From positions 1 to 29,728 of the forward strand of contig CAJULX010000023.1 in the NCBI GenBank assembly GCA_910587245.1: DNA of 29,728 nt, given 5' to 3'. Below the pieces are notes generated by a model, which saw only the letters and a list, made by a program, of their open reading frames with translations, was not told the DNA's origin and did not search any database. A program made the position numbers and the translations under genes. This document shows, piece by piece, positions 7,829 to 16,879 of this stretch; the stretch's first letter is position 1; every line of letters starts with the position of its first letter. Source of the DNA: Candidatus Gastranaerophilales bacterium. GTDB lineage: Bacteria; Cyanobacteriota; Vampirovibrionia; Gastranaerophilales; Gastranaerophilaceae.

Positions 7829-9442
7829 ATGTTTAATTTAGATTCTTTAAGCTTAAAATATTTAATTGAAGAAAATAAAGATTTTTTCACGGGAGCTGTT
7901 GTGCAAAAAATTCAAATGCTCTCAAAGCGTGAAATTCTTTTATCTATGCGAAATTTAGGTGAAAACAGAAAGCTTTATATAAATGTTGACCCGAAATTTC
8001 CGCATATGAATTTTATAACCAAAAAAGAAAATTATTTTATCAAAATCCCGAAAGAGCCGCCCATGTTTTGTATGCTTTTAAGAAAACATCTTGAAGGTGC
8101 AAAATTAAGCGAAGTGCGCGCTGTAGAATATGAGCGCGTAGTTGAATTTTATTTTAACGTTTATGATGAAATCGGTTCAATGGTGCTGATGTGTCTGAGC
8201 GTTGAAATTATGGGCAAACATTCAAATGTTATTCTGTACAATGCAAGAAATAAAATTATAACAGGGTGTGTGCATAATATTTCTCCTGAAAAAAGCTCCA
8301 TAAGAGAAGTATGGGGCGGAATACAGTATATTTATCCGCCAAAACAGGAAAAAACGGATATTTTAAGGATAAGCGCATCCGATTTTTACAATACCGAAAT
8401 TTTTGAAATATCTGATAAATACTACTATTTTTCTAAAGGATTGATTGATTTTATTTTGAAGAAAAATTTAGAAAAAATTGAATTATTTGAAACGCTTCAA
8501 CATTTGACGGCAGGAAACGGCAGCATTATAAAAGAATTCTGGGCGGAACAAATTGAAAAAGAAGGCTTGGATGTATCCGAATGCGATGATTTAAACGGCT
8601 TAATCGAAGCATATTTTTCACATTTTGTTTTGAAAGATTTAATGCAGACAAGAAAAAGCAGGCTGCAAAAAATTTTAAAAAAAGAATTTAAAAAGCAGAA
8701 TGATGTTATTTTAAATTCCGATAAAAGATCAAATTATTTATCCCACAAAGAAAAAGGGGATTTAATTTTAGCAAATATTTATAAAATTAAAGAAGGGGAT
8801 AAAAAATTTGAAACAGACGGGATTGAAATAATTCTGGATGAAAATAAAACACCTGCGCAAAACGCACAAGGGTATTTTGCACTTTATACCAAAGGTAAAA
8901 AGGCGGCTGAAATATTAGAAAAAAGAAAAGTTGAAGCAAAAGACAATATTGAATATCTTAATGAAATTTCATTTTCGATAGAAAATGCGGACAGGCCTGA
9001 TATTTTAGATGAAATTGAAGAAGAATTAAACGAATATTCTGATGCGCAAAGAAAGCAAAATTCTGGACAAAACCCTACAGCAGGCAAAAAGAAAGAAACT
9101 CTCAACATACAAAATATTGAATACGAAGGATTTAATATTTTATTAGGAAAAAACAATAAACAGAATGATTATCTTATAAGAAAACTTTCAAATCCTGAAG
9201 ATATCTGGCTTCATGCAAAAGACTGCCCCTCGGGGCACATTATAATAAAGACGGAAAATGGCAGAAAACAAGTGACGGATGAAGTTTTGCTATACGGTGC
9301 AAAGCTTGCAAAAGAAAATTCTCCGATGAAAAATAATGCTAAAGCTTCAATAATTTATACAAAAAGAAAATATTTAAAAAGACCGCCTGAAACACACCCC
9401 GGGTATGTGACATACAGAGAAGAAAGAGAAATTGTAATTTAA
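7829..9442 (+). CDS. rqcH: Rqc2/RqcH-type NFACT ribosome quality-control protein
   Basis: RqcH binds obstructed 50S subunits and adds C-terminal alanine tails to stalled nascent chains for degradation. The 537-aa protein has the NFACT-N domain (FCMLLRKHLEGAKL, then VEIMGKHSNVILYNARNKII). A charged middle with HhH/coiled-coil character follows (about residues 180-400). The C-terminal NFACT-R domain has ILLGKNNKQNDYL, then DIWLHAKDCPSGHIII, then HPGYVTYREEREIVI. The conserved Asp-Arg pair needed for alanyl-tRNA handling in Bacillus RqcH (LDR) reads YER here (E102-R103), a conservative change. It is divergent from nadD and monocistronic or linked to the next + strand gene 84 bases on. It was formerly annotated as a fibronectin-binding protein. 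Confidence 0.9.
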   Translation: MFNLDSLSLKYLIEENKDFFTGAVVQKIQMLSKREILLSMRNLGENRKLYINVDPKFPHMNFITKKENYFIKIPKEPPMFCMLLRKHLEGAKLSEVRAVEYERVVEFYFNVYDEIGSMVLMCLSVEIMGKHSNVILYNARNKIITGCVHNISPEKSSIREVWGGIQYIYPPKQEKTDILRISASDFYNTEIFEISDKYYYFSKGLIDFILKKNLEKIELFETLQHLTAGNGSIIKEFWAEQIEKEGLDVSECDDLNGLIEAYFSHFVLKDLMQTRKSRLQKILKKEFKKQNDVILNSDKRSNYLSHKEKGDLILANIYKIKEGDKKFETDGIEIILDENKTPAQNAQGYFALYTKGKKAAEILEKRKVEAKDNIEYLNEISFSIENADRPDILDEIEEELNEYSDAQRKQNSGQNPTAGKKKETLNIQNIEYEGFNILLGKNNKQNDYLIRKLSNPEDIWLHAKDCPSGHIIIKTENGRKQVTDEVLLYGAKLAKENSPMKNNAKASIIYTKRKYLKRPPETHPGYVTYREEREIVI

Positions 9443-9526
9443 CTTAATAAACCGGCATGATTTGCGCATTTTTTAAGACAAAACGGGTTTTTTATAAGTA
9501 GGTGTGTTTATAGTGTCAGGAAAACT

Positions 9527-10972
9527 ATGAGCAATTTTAATTGCGCAAATAACAGTATAAATAATACTATTGGTGCTGCAAACCAGCTGAAATTTATAAC
9601 CTGGTGCAGGGATAACGGTATGCAAAACGGGCAGACGGGTGCTCTTGCGCCTGTAAATTCGTCTGTAAATATTGCAAATACACCGCCTCCGCAGTATCAG
9701 CGCACTATCAATCAAGATACCGCAAGTTTTTCAACTGATAAATATTCGGCAGATGACGGTAAAATTTCAGCTAAAGAAAAGCTTGTGAACTTTGGCAAAG
9801 GGGTGATATCCCCTGTTACAATGATGTTATCCTCCCCTAAAAACTTTGCAATCGGTGCAGCGGGGATTATAGGCGGCGGGCTTTTAATAGCGGCAACAGG
9901 AGGTGCTGCAGCTCCTGTTATGGTGGCGGCAGGTGTCACAGGCGGTGCGATTGGGCTTATAAAAAGCGGATATAATGCGCTGACTGCTAAAACCGATGAT
10001 GAAGCAAGGCAGGCATGGCAGGGGCTCGGGCTTGGCACAACTGCAGTTGCAGGCTCGGTTGCAGGCTCAAAAGCAGCACTAAAGGGTGCAGGAATTGATA
10101 CTAAAAATTTGAATGTTTTAAACGCCACGGTTGAATGTTTTAAAAATGTGCCTGCGCAGGTTGGGAAAACCGTAAGTATATTTAAATCGGGCGAGGCGAT
10201 TTTAAATATTAAAAATGTTCTGCATATAAAAAATAAAGATACTAAAACCGCAGGGGCGCCCGATGATAAATCGGTAAATCCTGATTTAAAACAGAAAACT
10301 GATACGGCAGGCACATCCGAGGCACAAATAACGGATGCGGATAATCTTCCTTTAAGCGGAGATGACACTCTTTCTGCTGCAGATATGCCTGAAGGCGATG
10401 TTGCTGCGGTTAAACCTAAAAAAGTTTCAAAGCCGAGGCGCAAAAGGCATAGCAGAATAAAACATGAAGTTTCAAAAGAGCAGGCTCAGCAGGTTAGAAA
10501 AGAGGTAAAGGGTATAACCGAAATTCTGGATGATTTTGCGGCTGATAACAATATTGACACCCAATTTAGAAGCAGAATAGAAGATGTACGCAGAATAGCC
10601 GCAAACCCTATGGAAGACCCGAAAGGCGATACGGAAAGCTTGATTAGTGCCATAAAACACCTTGAATCCTGCAGGGATAACCCCGAAACAATCACCGTAA
10701 ACGGAAAAAATACGGATTTTCCGTTCGATGATGCCATTTCATACATAGAAAAACTTTTATCGGGTGAATACAAAATTGACAGATTGCAGGCAAAAGCAGG
10801 TGATATGTTTGACGCTAAAACAATGAGCGCGCTTGAAGTCGAACATACAAATGATTCAAAGTTAAATAATACGGTATTCAAAATGTTGTTTTCAGGATTT
10901 AAAAAACAAGAGAAAAAAGTCCCGCCCTCAGGCTGGAAAATAAAAGTTGTTAAATATACAACGGAAAATTAA
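9527..10972 (+). CDS. Hypothetical protein with glycine-zipper hydrophobic segments
   Basis: This 481-aa protein is not recognised. The first 100 residues are polar and Asn/Gln/Thr-rich. About residues 103-150 form a long Gly/Ala-rich hydrophobic stretch (NFAIGAAGIIGGGLLIAAT and on to VAAGVTGGAIGLI), and a second shorter one follows near 166-190 (GLGTTAVAGSVAGSKAAL). Such GxxxG-rich hairpins can insert in membranes. About residues 240-300 are acidic and low-complexity, then comes a basic patch (KPRRKRHSRIKH) and a helical, charged C-terminal half. No signal peptide is visible. AGGA lies 5 nt before the ATG at 9527. A very strong terminator overlaps the stop codon. Composition suggests a lineage-specific membrane-associated or effector-like protein, which is inference only. 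Confidence 0.75.
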   Translation: MSNFNCANNSINNTIGAANQLKFITWCRDNGMQNGQTGALAPVNSSVNIANTPPPQYQRTINQDTASFSTDKYSADDGKISAKEKLVNFGKGVISPVTMMLSSPKNFAIGAAGIIGGGLLIAATGGAAAPVMVAAGVTGGAIGLIKSGYNALTAKTDDEARQAWQGLGLGTTAVAGSVAGSKAALKGAGIDTKNLNVLNATVECFKNVPAQVGKTVSIFKSGEAILNIKNVLHIKNKDTKTAGAPDDKSVNPDLKQKTDTAGTSEAQITDADNLPLSGDDTLSAADMPEGDVAAVKPKKVSKPRRKRHSRIKHEVSKEQAQQVRKEVKGITEILDDFAADNNIDTQFRSRIEDVRRIAANPMEDPKGDTESLISAIKHLESCRDNPETITVNGKNTDFPFDDAISYIEKLLSGEYKIDRLQAKAGDMFDAKTMSALEVEHTNDSKLNNTVFKMLFSGFKKQEKKVPPSGWKIKVVKYTTEN

Positions 10973-11000
10973 AAGACGGTCTTTAAAGACCGTCTTTTTT
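10971..11000. terminator. Strong bidirectional intrinsic terminator
   Basis: A 28-nt perfect palindrome, AAAAGACGGTCTTT/AAAGACCGTCTTTT, spans 10971-10998 and is followed by further T residues. The T-run on one strand and the A-run on the other let it stop the + strand gene ending at 10972 and ctpA, which converges from 11037. Confidence 0.92.
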
Positions 11001-11036
11001 CACCCATTCAACCTCTAACAACACAACATTTAAATT

Positions 11037-12251
11037 TTATCTCTTTCTTGCAACTTTTGCCTGTTTTGTTAAGATTTCATTTGCCTTTTGAAGTTGCGGG
11101 TCGCGTTCCGCTTTAACGTCTTCTGCGGTGATATCCACTTCCACATCGGGTTCTATACCTTTTTTATTGATATCGGTGCCGTTTGGTGTTAAATATTTTT
11201 GTATTGTAATGTGCATTGCAGCCCCGCCCGGAAGTTTGTTGATTTCCTGCACAAGCCCTTTTCCGAAGGATTTTTTACCCACAATTGTTGCCCTGTTGTT
11301 ATCTTTAAGTGCGCCGGATAAAATCTCGCTTGCGCTTGCGCTTCCGGCGTTAATTAAAACAACCATAGGCTGTCTTGAAATAACTTTGGATGTTGACCTT
11401 TGGGTTTCTTTATAGCCGTCTCTGTCCACGGTGGATACTATTGTCTGACCGTCCAGAAGCATATCTGCTATAAATATTGCGTTTGTTAAAAGTCCGCCCG
11501 GGTTTGACCTTAAATCAAGGATAATTCCGTCTTTATTTCTGTTTTCAATTAAAGCGTTTTCAAATTCAAGCGTTGCGTTTTTGCTTATAAATGAACTCAA
11601 TCTGATATAACCGATATTCGGTGAAATTTTAGCGTATTTCGGTGCTTTTGTCGAAACTGATTTTAATTCAATATTTGCTCTTGTGATTTTGTAGAGTTTA
11701 TTTTCTTCTCCTTCTCTTTTAATTAAAAGCTGAACCTGCGTGCCTTCTTCGCCTCTTATTTTATCGGCAGCAGCATCCACCGTAATACCTTTTGTTGATT
11801 TACCGTCAATTTCAAGGATTTCATCTTCCGCTTTTAAACCCGCTTTTTCACCGGGTGTATCTTCAAGCGGGGCAATAATTAAAAGTTTGCCGTCGCGCAC
11901 ACCGATTTGAACACCTATACCTTTTAAAGACCCCTGGATTGAATCGTTTTCTTCACCGTATTCTTTAGGGTTTAAAAATTTTGTATAAACATCATTCAGG
12001 CTGGATACCATTGTATCAATCGCAACGTAGGCATCCTGTTCCGTTTTAATTACGGAATCATATTTATGTCTCCATCTTCCCCAATCCTGATTATTGTTTG
12101 TTCTGTCTACAAATTTTGTATCAATAAGTTTCCATGCTTTGTCGTACAATGCCTGTGGGGTTTGTGCAAGCACGGGATTTACGGCTGTTGTCATATAAGC
12201 CATAAACAAAAGCATTAAAACTACCGTAATTTTTTTCCAAATATTCTTCAT
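11037..12251 (-). CDS. ctpA: Carboxyl-terminal processing protease (S41, PDZ)
   Basis: This exported serine protease of the CtpA/Prc family is about 404 aa. It has a signal peptide over about residues 1-30 (AVNPVLA end), an N-terminal helical part, and a PDZ domain at about 95-190 (GIGVQIGVRDGKLLIIAPL, then GLKAEDEILEIDGKST). The S41 core has GYIRLSSFISKNA, ILDLRSNPGGLL and the catalytic region NAGSASASEILSGALKD followed by GKKSFGKG. The Ser of SASASE and the Lys of KKSFGKG form the Ser-Lys dyad. An ATG at 12251 and a TTG at 12254 are both possible. AAGGAG is 10 nt from the ATG and 7 nt from the TTG. In cyanobacteria CtpA matures photosystem II D1; here a general envelope role is more likely. 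Confidence 0.95.
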   Translation of the reverse strand: MKNIWKKITVVLMLLFMAYMTTAVNPVLAQTPQALYDKAWKLIDTKFVDRTNNNQDWGRWRHKYDSVIKTEQDAYVAIDTMVSSLNDVYTKFLNPKEYGEENDSIQGSLKGIGVQIGVRDGKLLIIAPLEDTPGEKAGLKAEDEILEIDGKSTKGITVDAAADKIRGEEGTQVQLLIKREGEENKLYKITRANIELKSVSTKAPKYAKISPNIGYIRLSSFISKNATLEFENALIENRNKDGIILDLRSNPGGLLTNAIFIADMLLDGQTIVSTVDRDGYKETQRSTSKVISRQPMVVLINAGSASASEILSGALKDNNRATIVGKKSFGKGLVQEINKLPGGAAMHITIQKYLTPNGTDINKKGIEPDVEVDITAEDVKAERDPQLQKANEILTKQAKVARKR

Positions 12252-12356
12252 CAATTGTATTCTCCTTGTCAGAAAGCCTTGCTTTTATATTCAGCCTGTT
12301 CTTATTAATAATTCTAATATAAATAATACGGCAAGACAAATTTTAGCTAAATTTAT

Positions 12357-12385
12357 TTGGCAAAAAGGTATTTATAAAGTAAAAT
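12357..12385 (+). promoter_or_regulatory. Promoter of the CHASE2 cyclase gene (predicted leaderless start)
   Basis: A -35 TTGGCA (12357-12362), a 17-nt spacer and -10 TAAAAT (12380-12385) lie exactly 7 nt before the ATG at 12393. The AAAGG in that gap is only 2-3 nt from the ATG, too close to act as a ribosome binding site. Confidence 0.7.
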
Positions 12386-12392
12386 AAAGGCT

Positions 12393-14345
12393 ATGGAAAT
12401 TTCACACAAAAAATCACTCGTTTTATTAACCGTAGCATCCGTTGTGGTGTTCTTCCTTGTGTATTTGATAGGGTATACCATATTCCAATATAAATCTTAC
12501 AACCTGATGATGAAACAAACATCGGTAAATAAGGCTGCATCGGATGACATTATTCTAGTCGTAATAGATAATAAATCTCTGGCTAATCTCGGGCGCTGGC
12601 CCTGGAGAAGAACAAGGTTTCTTGAAATATTTGATTACCTTGAATATTATACTGAAGCTAAAGTATACGGATTTGACGCAATTATTATCGCACCGGATAC
12701 CGATTATCCGCAATATGACAGAGAATTTTCAAATAAAATCGGGGATTATGAAAGGCTTATTGCAGGTGTGGGCTTTATGTACGAAACATCTAAAGACCGC
12801 ACAAATAAAGACTTTTATAACGATATTCTGCCTTCTAAACACAATATTAAATTTATTGATAAAAGAAGCGCAAAATATAAAGATAACAGCCGTTATCAAA
12901 GTTTTACACCGTTTTTAAAAGAATATTTTTATAATATTCAAAATTTGGGTGCGGTTAATACCCGTCAGGATAATGACGGATATATAAGAAAAGTGGATCA
13001 GGTTATAAAATATAACGATGAACTCTACCCTTCTTTGGGGCTTTTTATGTTTTCAAAAGTAAGCGGGATAGAAGAATTCACAATTGACGATAAATACATT
13101 ACGGGGAAAAATGATAAATACACTTTAAAAATACCCGTTTTAAGCAAAGACGGTTCCGCATACAGTAATATTGCATACTATAAAACGCCTGACGGGGTTT
13201 ATTCGCATCAAAAAATTTCAGCTTCAGATATCATAGAATCTCTGTATAGTCTTAAAAAAGGCGAGAAACCCGTAATTGATCCTGAAATTTTCAAAGATAA
13301 AATTGTTTTTGTAGGCTCAAATGCTAACTCTCAGGCACTGCAGGATGTTAAAAGAACCCCCGTTTCGGATACATTTGCAGGGCTTGATATTCAGGCAACA
13401 AATTTTAACAATCTTTATAAAAATGAATTCTTTACGGAGGTAAGTCCTCTTTATGATTTTGTAATGATTTTAACGGTATTTGTTTTTGTACTGCTTTTAA
13501 TCTGTACGCTTCCTATCCCCGTTGCTTTAATGTGCACGTCTTTAACGATGTTTTTGTATTTTATTTTTACATTTATAATGTATGACCACAGAATAGCTGT
13601 GGGGCTGATTTTGCCCGAAGTATTCATGCTTATTGCAATAGGGTTTGGGTATTCATACAGATATCTTGTTGAAGGACGTAAAAAAGAAAAAATTCAATCC
13701 GCAATGGGTAAATACATATCAAAAGACGTTATGAGAAATGTTGTATCCAATATAGACAGCGTAAAATTGGGCGGCAAAAGAGCCTGTGTTACGGTTTTAT
13801 TTGCGGATATAAGAGGTTTTACATCAATCTCGGAACAGCTTTCCGCAGAAGAAGTAACAAATATTTTAAATGTATATTTTTCAGCCATTGCGCCTATTAT
13901 AGAAAATCATAACGGAATATTGAATAAATTTATGGGAGATGCCGTGCTTGCGGTATTTGGCGAACCCATAAAAAATGAAAACCATGCAATTGATGCCGTT
14001 CGCTGTGCAGATGCCATGCTCAAAAAAGTGAAACAATTGCAGGCAAAATGGCTGGATGAAGGCAAACCCAAAATTGAAATAGGGATAGGTATTTCAACGG
14101 GGGAAGCATTTGTTGGCAACATTGGCTCCGAAGAAAGGCTTGAATACACGGTTATCGGCGATACGGTAAACACTGCAAGCAGAATTGAAAACTACAACAA
14201 AGTTTATAAGACAAAATTCTTAATAAGCGAAGAAACATTCCTCAGGGTTCAAAAATATGTTGACGTTATAAAAATACGCGAAGTCACCATAAGAGGCAAA
14301 TCAAAGAAAATAAATATATATGAAGTTTTAAGGATACTGCCTTAA
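12393..14345 (+). CDS. CHASE2-domain class III adenylate cyclase
   Basis: This 650-aa membrane sensor makes cyclic nucleotide. It starts with TM1 (about residues 8-28). An extracytoplasmic CHASE2 sensor region follows at about 45-340, containing VVIDNKSLANLGRWPW and later VFVGSNANSQALQD, both typical of CHASE2. Three TM helices lie at about 352-420. A class III cyclase domain covers about 464-650. The metal-binding Asp is in FADIRGFT and the second is in NKFMGDAVLAVFGE. The base-recognition and transition-state end is EYTVIGDTVNTASRIE. The Lys in NKFMGD and the Thr before VIGD fit an ATP-using enzyme rather than a guanylate cyclase. It starts a + strand unit with recG 23 bases on. The ligand of the sensor is unknown. 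Confidence 0.92.
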   Translation: MEISHKKSLVLLTVASVVVFFLVYLIGYTIFQYKSYNLMMKQTSVNKAASDDIILVVIDNKSLANLGRWPWRRTRFLEIFDYLEYYTEAKVYGFDAIIIAPDTDYPQYDREFSNKIGDYERLIAGVGFMYETSKDRTNKDFYNDILPSKHNIKFIDKRSAKYKDNSRYQSFTPFLKEYFYNIQNLGAVNTRQDNDGYIRKVDQVIKYNDELYPSLGLFMFSKVSGIEEFTIDDKYITGKNDKYTLKIPVLSKDGSAYSNIAYYKTPDGVYSHQKISASDIIESLYSLKKGEKPVIDPEIFKDKIVFVGSNANSQALQDVKRTPVSDTFAGLDIQATNFNNLYKNEFFTEVSPLYDFVMILTVFVFVLLLICTLPIPVALMCTSLTMFLYFIFTFIMYDHRIAVGLILPEVFMLIAIGFGYSYRYLVEGRKKEKIQSAMGKYISKDVMRNVVSNIDSVKLGGKRACVTVLFADIRGFTSISEQLSAEEVTNILNVYFSAIAPIIENHNGILNKFMGDAVLAVFGEPIKNENHAIDAVRCADAMLKKVKQLQAKWLDEGKPKIEIGIGISTGEAFVGNIGSEERLEYTVIGDTVNTASRIENYNKVYKTKFLISEETFLRVQKYVDVIKIREVTIRGKSKKINIYEVLRILP

Positions 14346-14368
14346 GGCTTTGTTAAAGGCTGAATTAA

Positions 14369-16834
14369 ATGAATTTCAACGATTTTTACAATGATATAAA
14401 AAAAGCTGTTGATATTGAAGAAAAGTATCAATACATTGATTTTATAGGAAAAACCACCTGTTTTTCCGATTTTGTAATAAAATCCCTGAACGGTTTTAAA
14501 AAAAAGCTGAATAAAATCGACAAAGGAAGAGCGGATACCATTATTTCCTGCTTTTATCAATACAGATTTGATTCTATATCAGGCAGAATGAGCTCAATAA
14601 AAATGCTTATTGATATGCTTGAATATTTCAAAAAAACACACAATAAGGCGCTTGAAGAAGCAAAAATAAAGCTTGAAGAAAAAAAAGCCGCAAAAGAAGC
14701 AGAAGCTAAAGAAAATAAAGAGGCAGCAGCTGAAAAAAAACCTTTTGCAACCGAAATTGATGAAATTGATGTTGCTTTTGTAAAAGGCGTGGGGCCGAAA
14801 CTTGCCTCTGTTTTTAATAAGCTTGATATTTATACGGTTAAAGATTTGCTTGAATATTACCCTAAAAGATATGTGGATTACGAAGGCCGCACAAAAATTA
14901 AAAACCTTGAAGTCGGAAATTCCGTCTGTGTTTTCGGCACAATCAAAAAGGCGGATTGCCACACAACCGCAAACAAACTTGCAATTTTTAAGCTTACAAT
15001 AGGTGATTCAAGCGGAAATATTGTCATTCCAATGTTTTATAAAGTTCAAAACAGAAGAATGCTTGAACATTATAAATCTCAATACCCTGTCGGCGCCGGG
15101 GTAATAGCGTACGGCACGGTGAAAGTTGATAAATTTTCAGGGTTGTTAACGCTTGATAAGCCTCAAATGCAGGTGATAACTTCTGATTTTTCGGAAGAAG
15201 ATGAAGAAGCGCTCTATGATACCAGAATTACGCCTATTTATCCTTTATGTGAAAATTTAAACGCCAAAAGCCTTATAAGGGCGATAGGAAATGCCGTAGA
15301 AAAATTCTCAAAATCAATACCTGAGCCTTTTCCTGATTTTTTAAGAGATGAAGAAAATCTTATTTCAAAATCGGAAGCTATAGGGCAGATTCATTTCCCA
15401 AAAACAAAAGAAGACCTTGAAAAAGCCCGCTACAGGCTTGTTTTTGAGGAATTATTTATCTTGCAGATGAATCTTGCCTTGATAAGAGAAGCCAATAAAA
15501 AAATTGACAGTATTTCTCTTGAAATCAAAAAAGACGGGCTTGTTCAAAAATTTATTAACAATCTGCCTTTTGAACTGACAAATGCTCAAAAACAAGCAGT
15601 GGATGAAATCAGGCGTGATTTAAACAAAAAAGAACCAATGCAGAGACTGCTTCAGGGGGATGTCGGAAGCGGAAAAACGGTGGTTGCCTGTATTATGCTT
15701 TTGTGCGCCGTTGAAAACGGTTATCAGGGCGCCATTATGGCACCTACAGAAATTCTTGCAACCCAGCATTATAAAAATTTTGTAGACTGGCTTACCCCGC
15801 TAAATCTTTCTATCGGGCTGTTTTTGGGGAAAAATACAAGCAAACTGCGCCGCGAGATGAATATGTCTTTAAAAAACGGGCAGACCCACATTGCCGTTGG
15901 TACTCACGCCTTAATTCAAGACGGTGTGGAATTTAATAATTTAGGCGCGGTTGTTGTGGATGAGCAGCACAGATTTGGTGTAAAACAGCGCTCTAAGCTG
16001 CTTTTAAAGGGTAAAACACCGCAAATGCTTACTATGACTGCAACCCCTATTCCAAGAACGCTGGCTTTAACCGTCCATGGCGATCTTGACGTAACCACTA
16101 TTGACGAGCTTCCAAAAGGAAGACTTCCCGTTAAAACAAGTCTTGTGGGCGCGCAGGGCAGAAAAGAAGGGTATGCGCTTATTAGGGAGCAGGTGCTTTT
16201 CGGGCATCAGGCTTATATTGTATACCCTCTTATAGATGAAAGTGAAACAATAAGTGCCAAAAACGCCACACAGGAAGCTATAAGGCTTCAAAATGAAGTA
16301 TTTCAAAGTTTTAAAATTGGGCTTTTACACGGAAAAATGCCGAATGAAGAAAAAGAAAAAGTAATGAATGATTTTAAGGCAAGAAAATACGATATTCTTG
16401 TATCTACAACCGTTGTAGAGGTCGGGGTTGATGTACCCAATGCTACGGTTATTATGATTGAAAACGCAGAAAGGTTTGGTCTTAGCCAGCTTCACCAGTT
16501 AAGAGGGCGTGTCGGCAGGTCTGATAAGCAGTCATACTGTATTCTTGTAGCACAGACTGCTTCAAAGCAAACAAAAGATAAGCTTTCTGTTTTAACAAAA
16601 ACAAACAACGGCTTTATTGTGGCTCAAAAAGACCTTGAAATAAGAGGCCCGGGGGAATTTTTAGGCACAAGACAAAGCGGTATAGCGGATTTTGGACTTG
16701 CAGACCCTGTTTCTGATATTGAAATTTTGGAAAAAGCAAGAGAAGCTGCGTTTAAATTTGTAAAAACGCAGGATATAGATGATTTTCCCGTTTTAAGAGA
16801 TGAAGTTTACAAAAAGAATATGTTTCGAGGCTAA
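14369..16834 (+). CDS. recG: ATP-dependent DNA helicase RecG with N-terminal extension
   Basis: RecG is a branch-migrating helicase that reverses stalled replication forks and processes Holliday junctions. At 821 aa it is longer than the roughly 690 aa of E. coli RecG. About 130 extra N-terminal residues are helical and end in a Lys/Glu/Ala-rich linker. The wedge/OB part begins at VKGVGPKLASVFNKL. Helicase motifs are GDVGSGKT (about residues 429-436), the DEQH box (about 530-533), TATPIPRTL (about 557), and the C-terminal GRVGRSD and EIRGPGEFLGTRQSG of the TRG region. Similar extensions are known in cyanobacterial RecG. AAAGG lies 9 nt upstream of the ATG. It is probably co-transcribed with the cyclase. 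Confidence 0.96.
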   Translation: MNFNDFYNDIKKAVDIEEKYQYIDFIGKTTCFSDFVIKSLNGFKKKLNKIDKGRADTIISCFYQYRFDSISGRMSSIKMLIDMLEYFKKTHNKALEEAKIKLEEKKAAKEAEAKENKEAAAEKKPFATEIDEIDVAFVKGVGPKLASVFNKLDIYTVKDLLEYYPKRYVDYEGRTKIKNLEVGNSVCVFGTIKKADCHTTANKLAIFKLTIGDSSGNIVIPMFYKVQNRRMLEHYKSQYPVGAGVIAYGTVKVDKFSGLLTLDKPQMQVITSDFSEEDEEALYDTRITPIYPLCENLNAKSLIRAIGNAVEKFSKSIPEPFPDFLRDEENLISKSEAIGQIHFPKTKEDLEKARYRLVFEELFILQMNLALIREANKKIDSISLEIKKDGLVQKFINNLPFELTNAQKQAVDEIRRDLNKKEPMQRLLQGDVGSGKTVVACIMLLCAVENGYQGAIMAPTEILATQHYKNFVDWLTPLNLSIGLFLGKNTSKLRREMNMSLKNGQTHIAVGTHALIQDGVEFNNLGAVVVDEQHRFGVKQRSKLLLKGKTPQMLTMTATPIPRTLALTVHGDLDVTTIDELPKGRLPVKTSLVGAQGRKEGYALIREQVLFGHQAYIVYPLIDESETISAKNATQEAIRLQNEVFQSFKIGLLHGKMPNEEKEKVMNDFKARKYDILVSTTVVEVGVDVPNATVIMIENAERFGLSQLHQLRGRVGRSDKQSYCILVAQTASKQTKDKLSVLTKTNNGFIVAQKDLEIRGPGEFLGTRQSGIADFGLADPVSDIEILEKAREAAFKFVKTQDIDDFPVLRDEVYKKNMFRG

Positions 16835-16879
16835 GATTTTTTAAAGCAATATTTTTCATCCATTCGTTTTTGTATACAT

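Noticed and set aside
9443..9526. Possible terminator after rqcH
   Set aside because: The only pairing (AAAAC/GTTTT around GG) has a loop too small and a stem too AT-rich to call.
9712..10443. 243-aa minus-strand ORF opposite the glycine-zipper gene
   Set aside because: It is a mirror of codon bias on the other strand. The + strand frame has the RBS and terminator.
12121..12339. 72-aa minus-strand ORF upstream of ctpA
   Set aside because: It overlaps the ctpA signal-peptide region in another frame, has no ribosome binding site and looks random.
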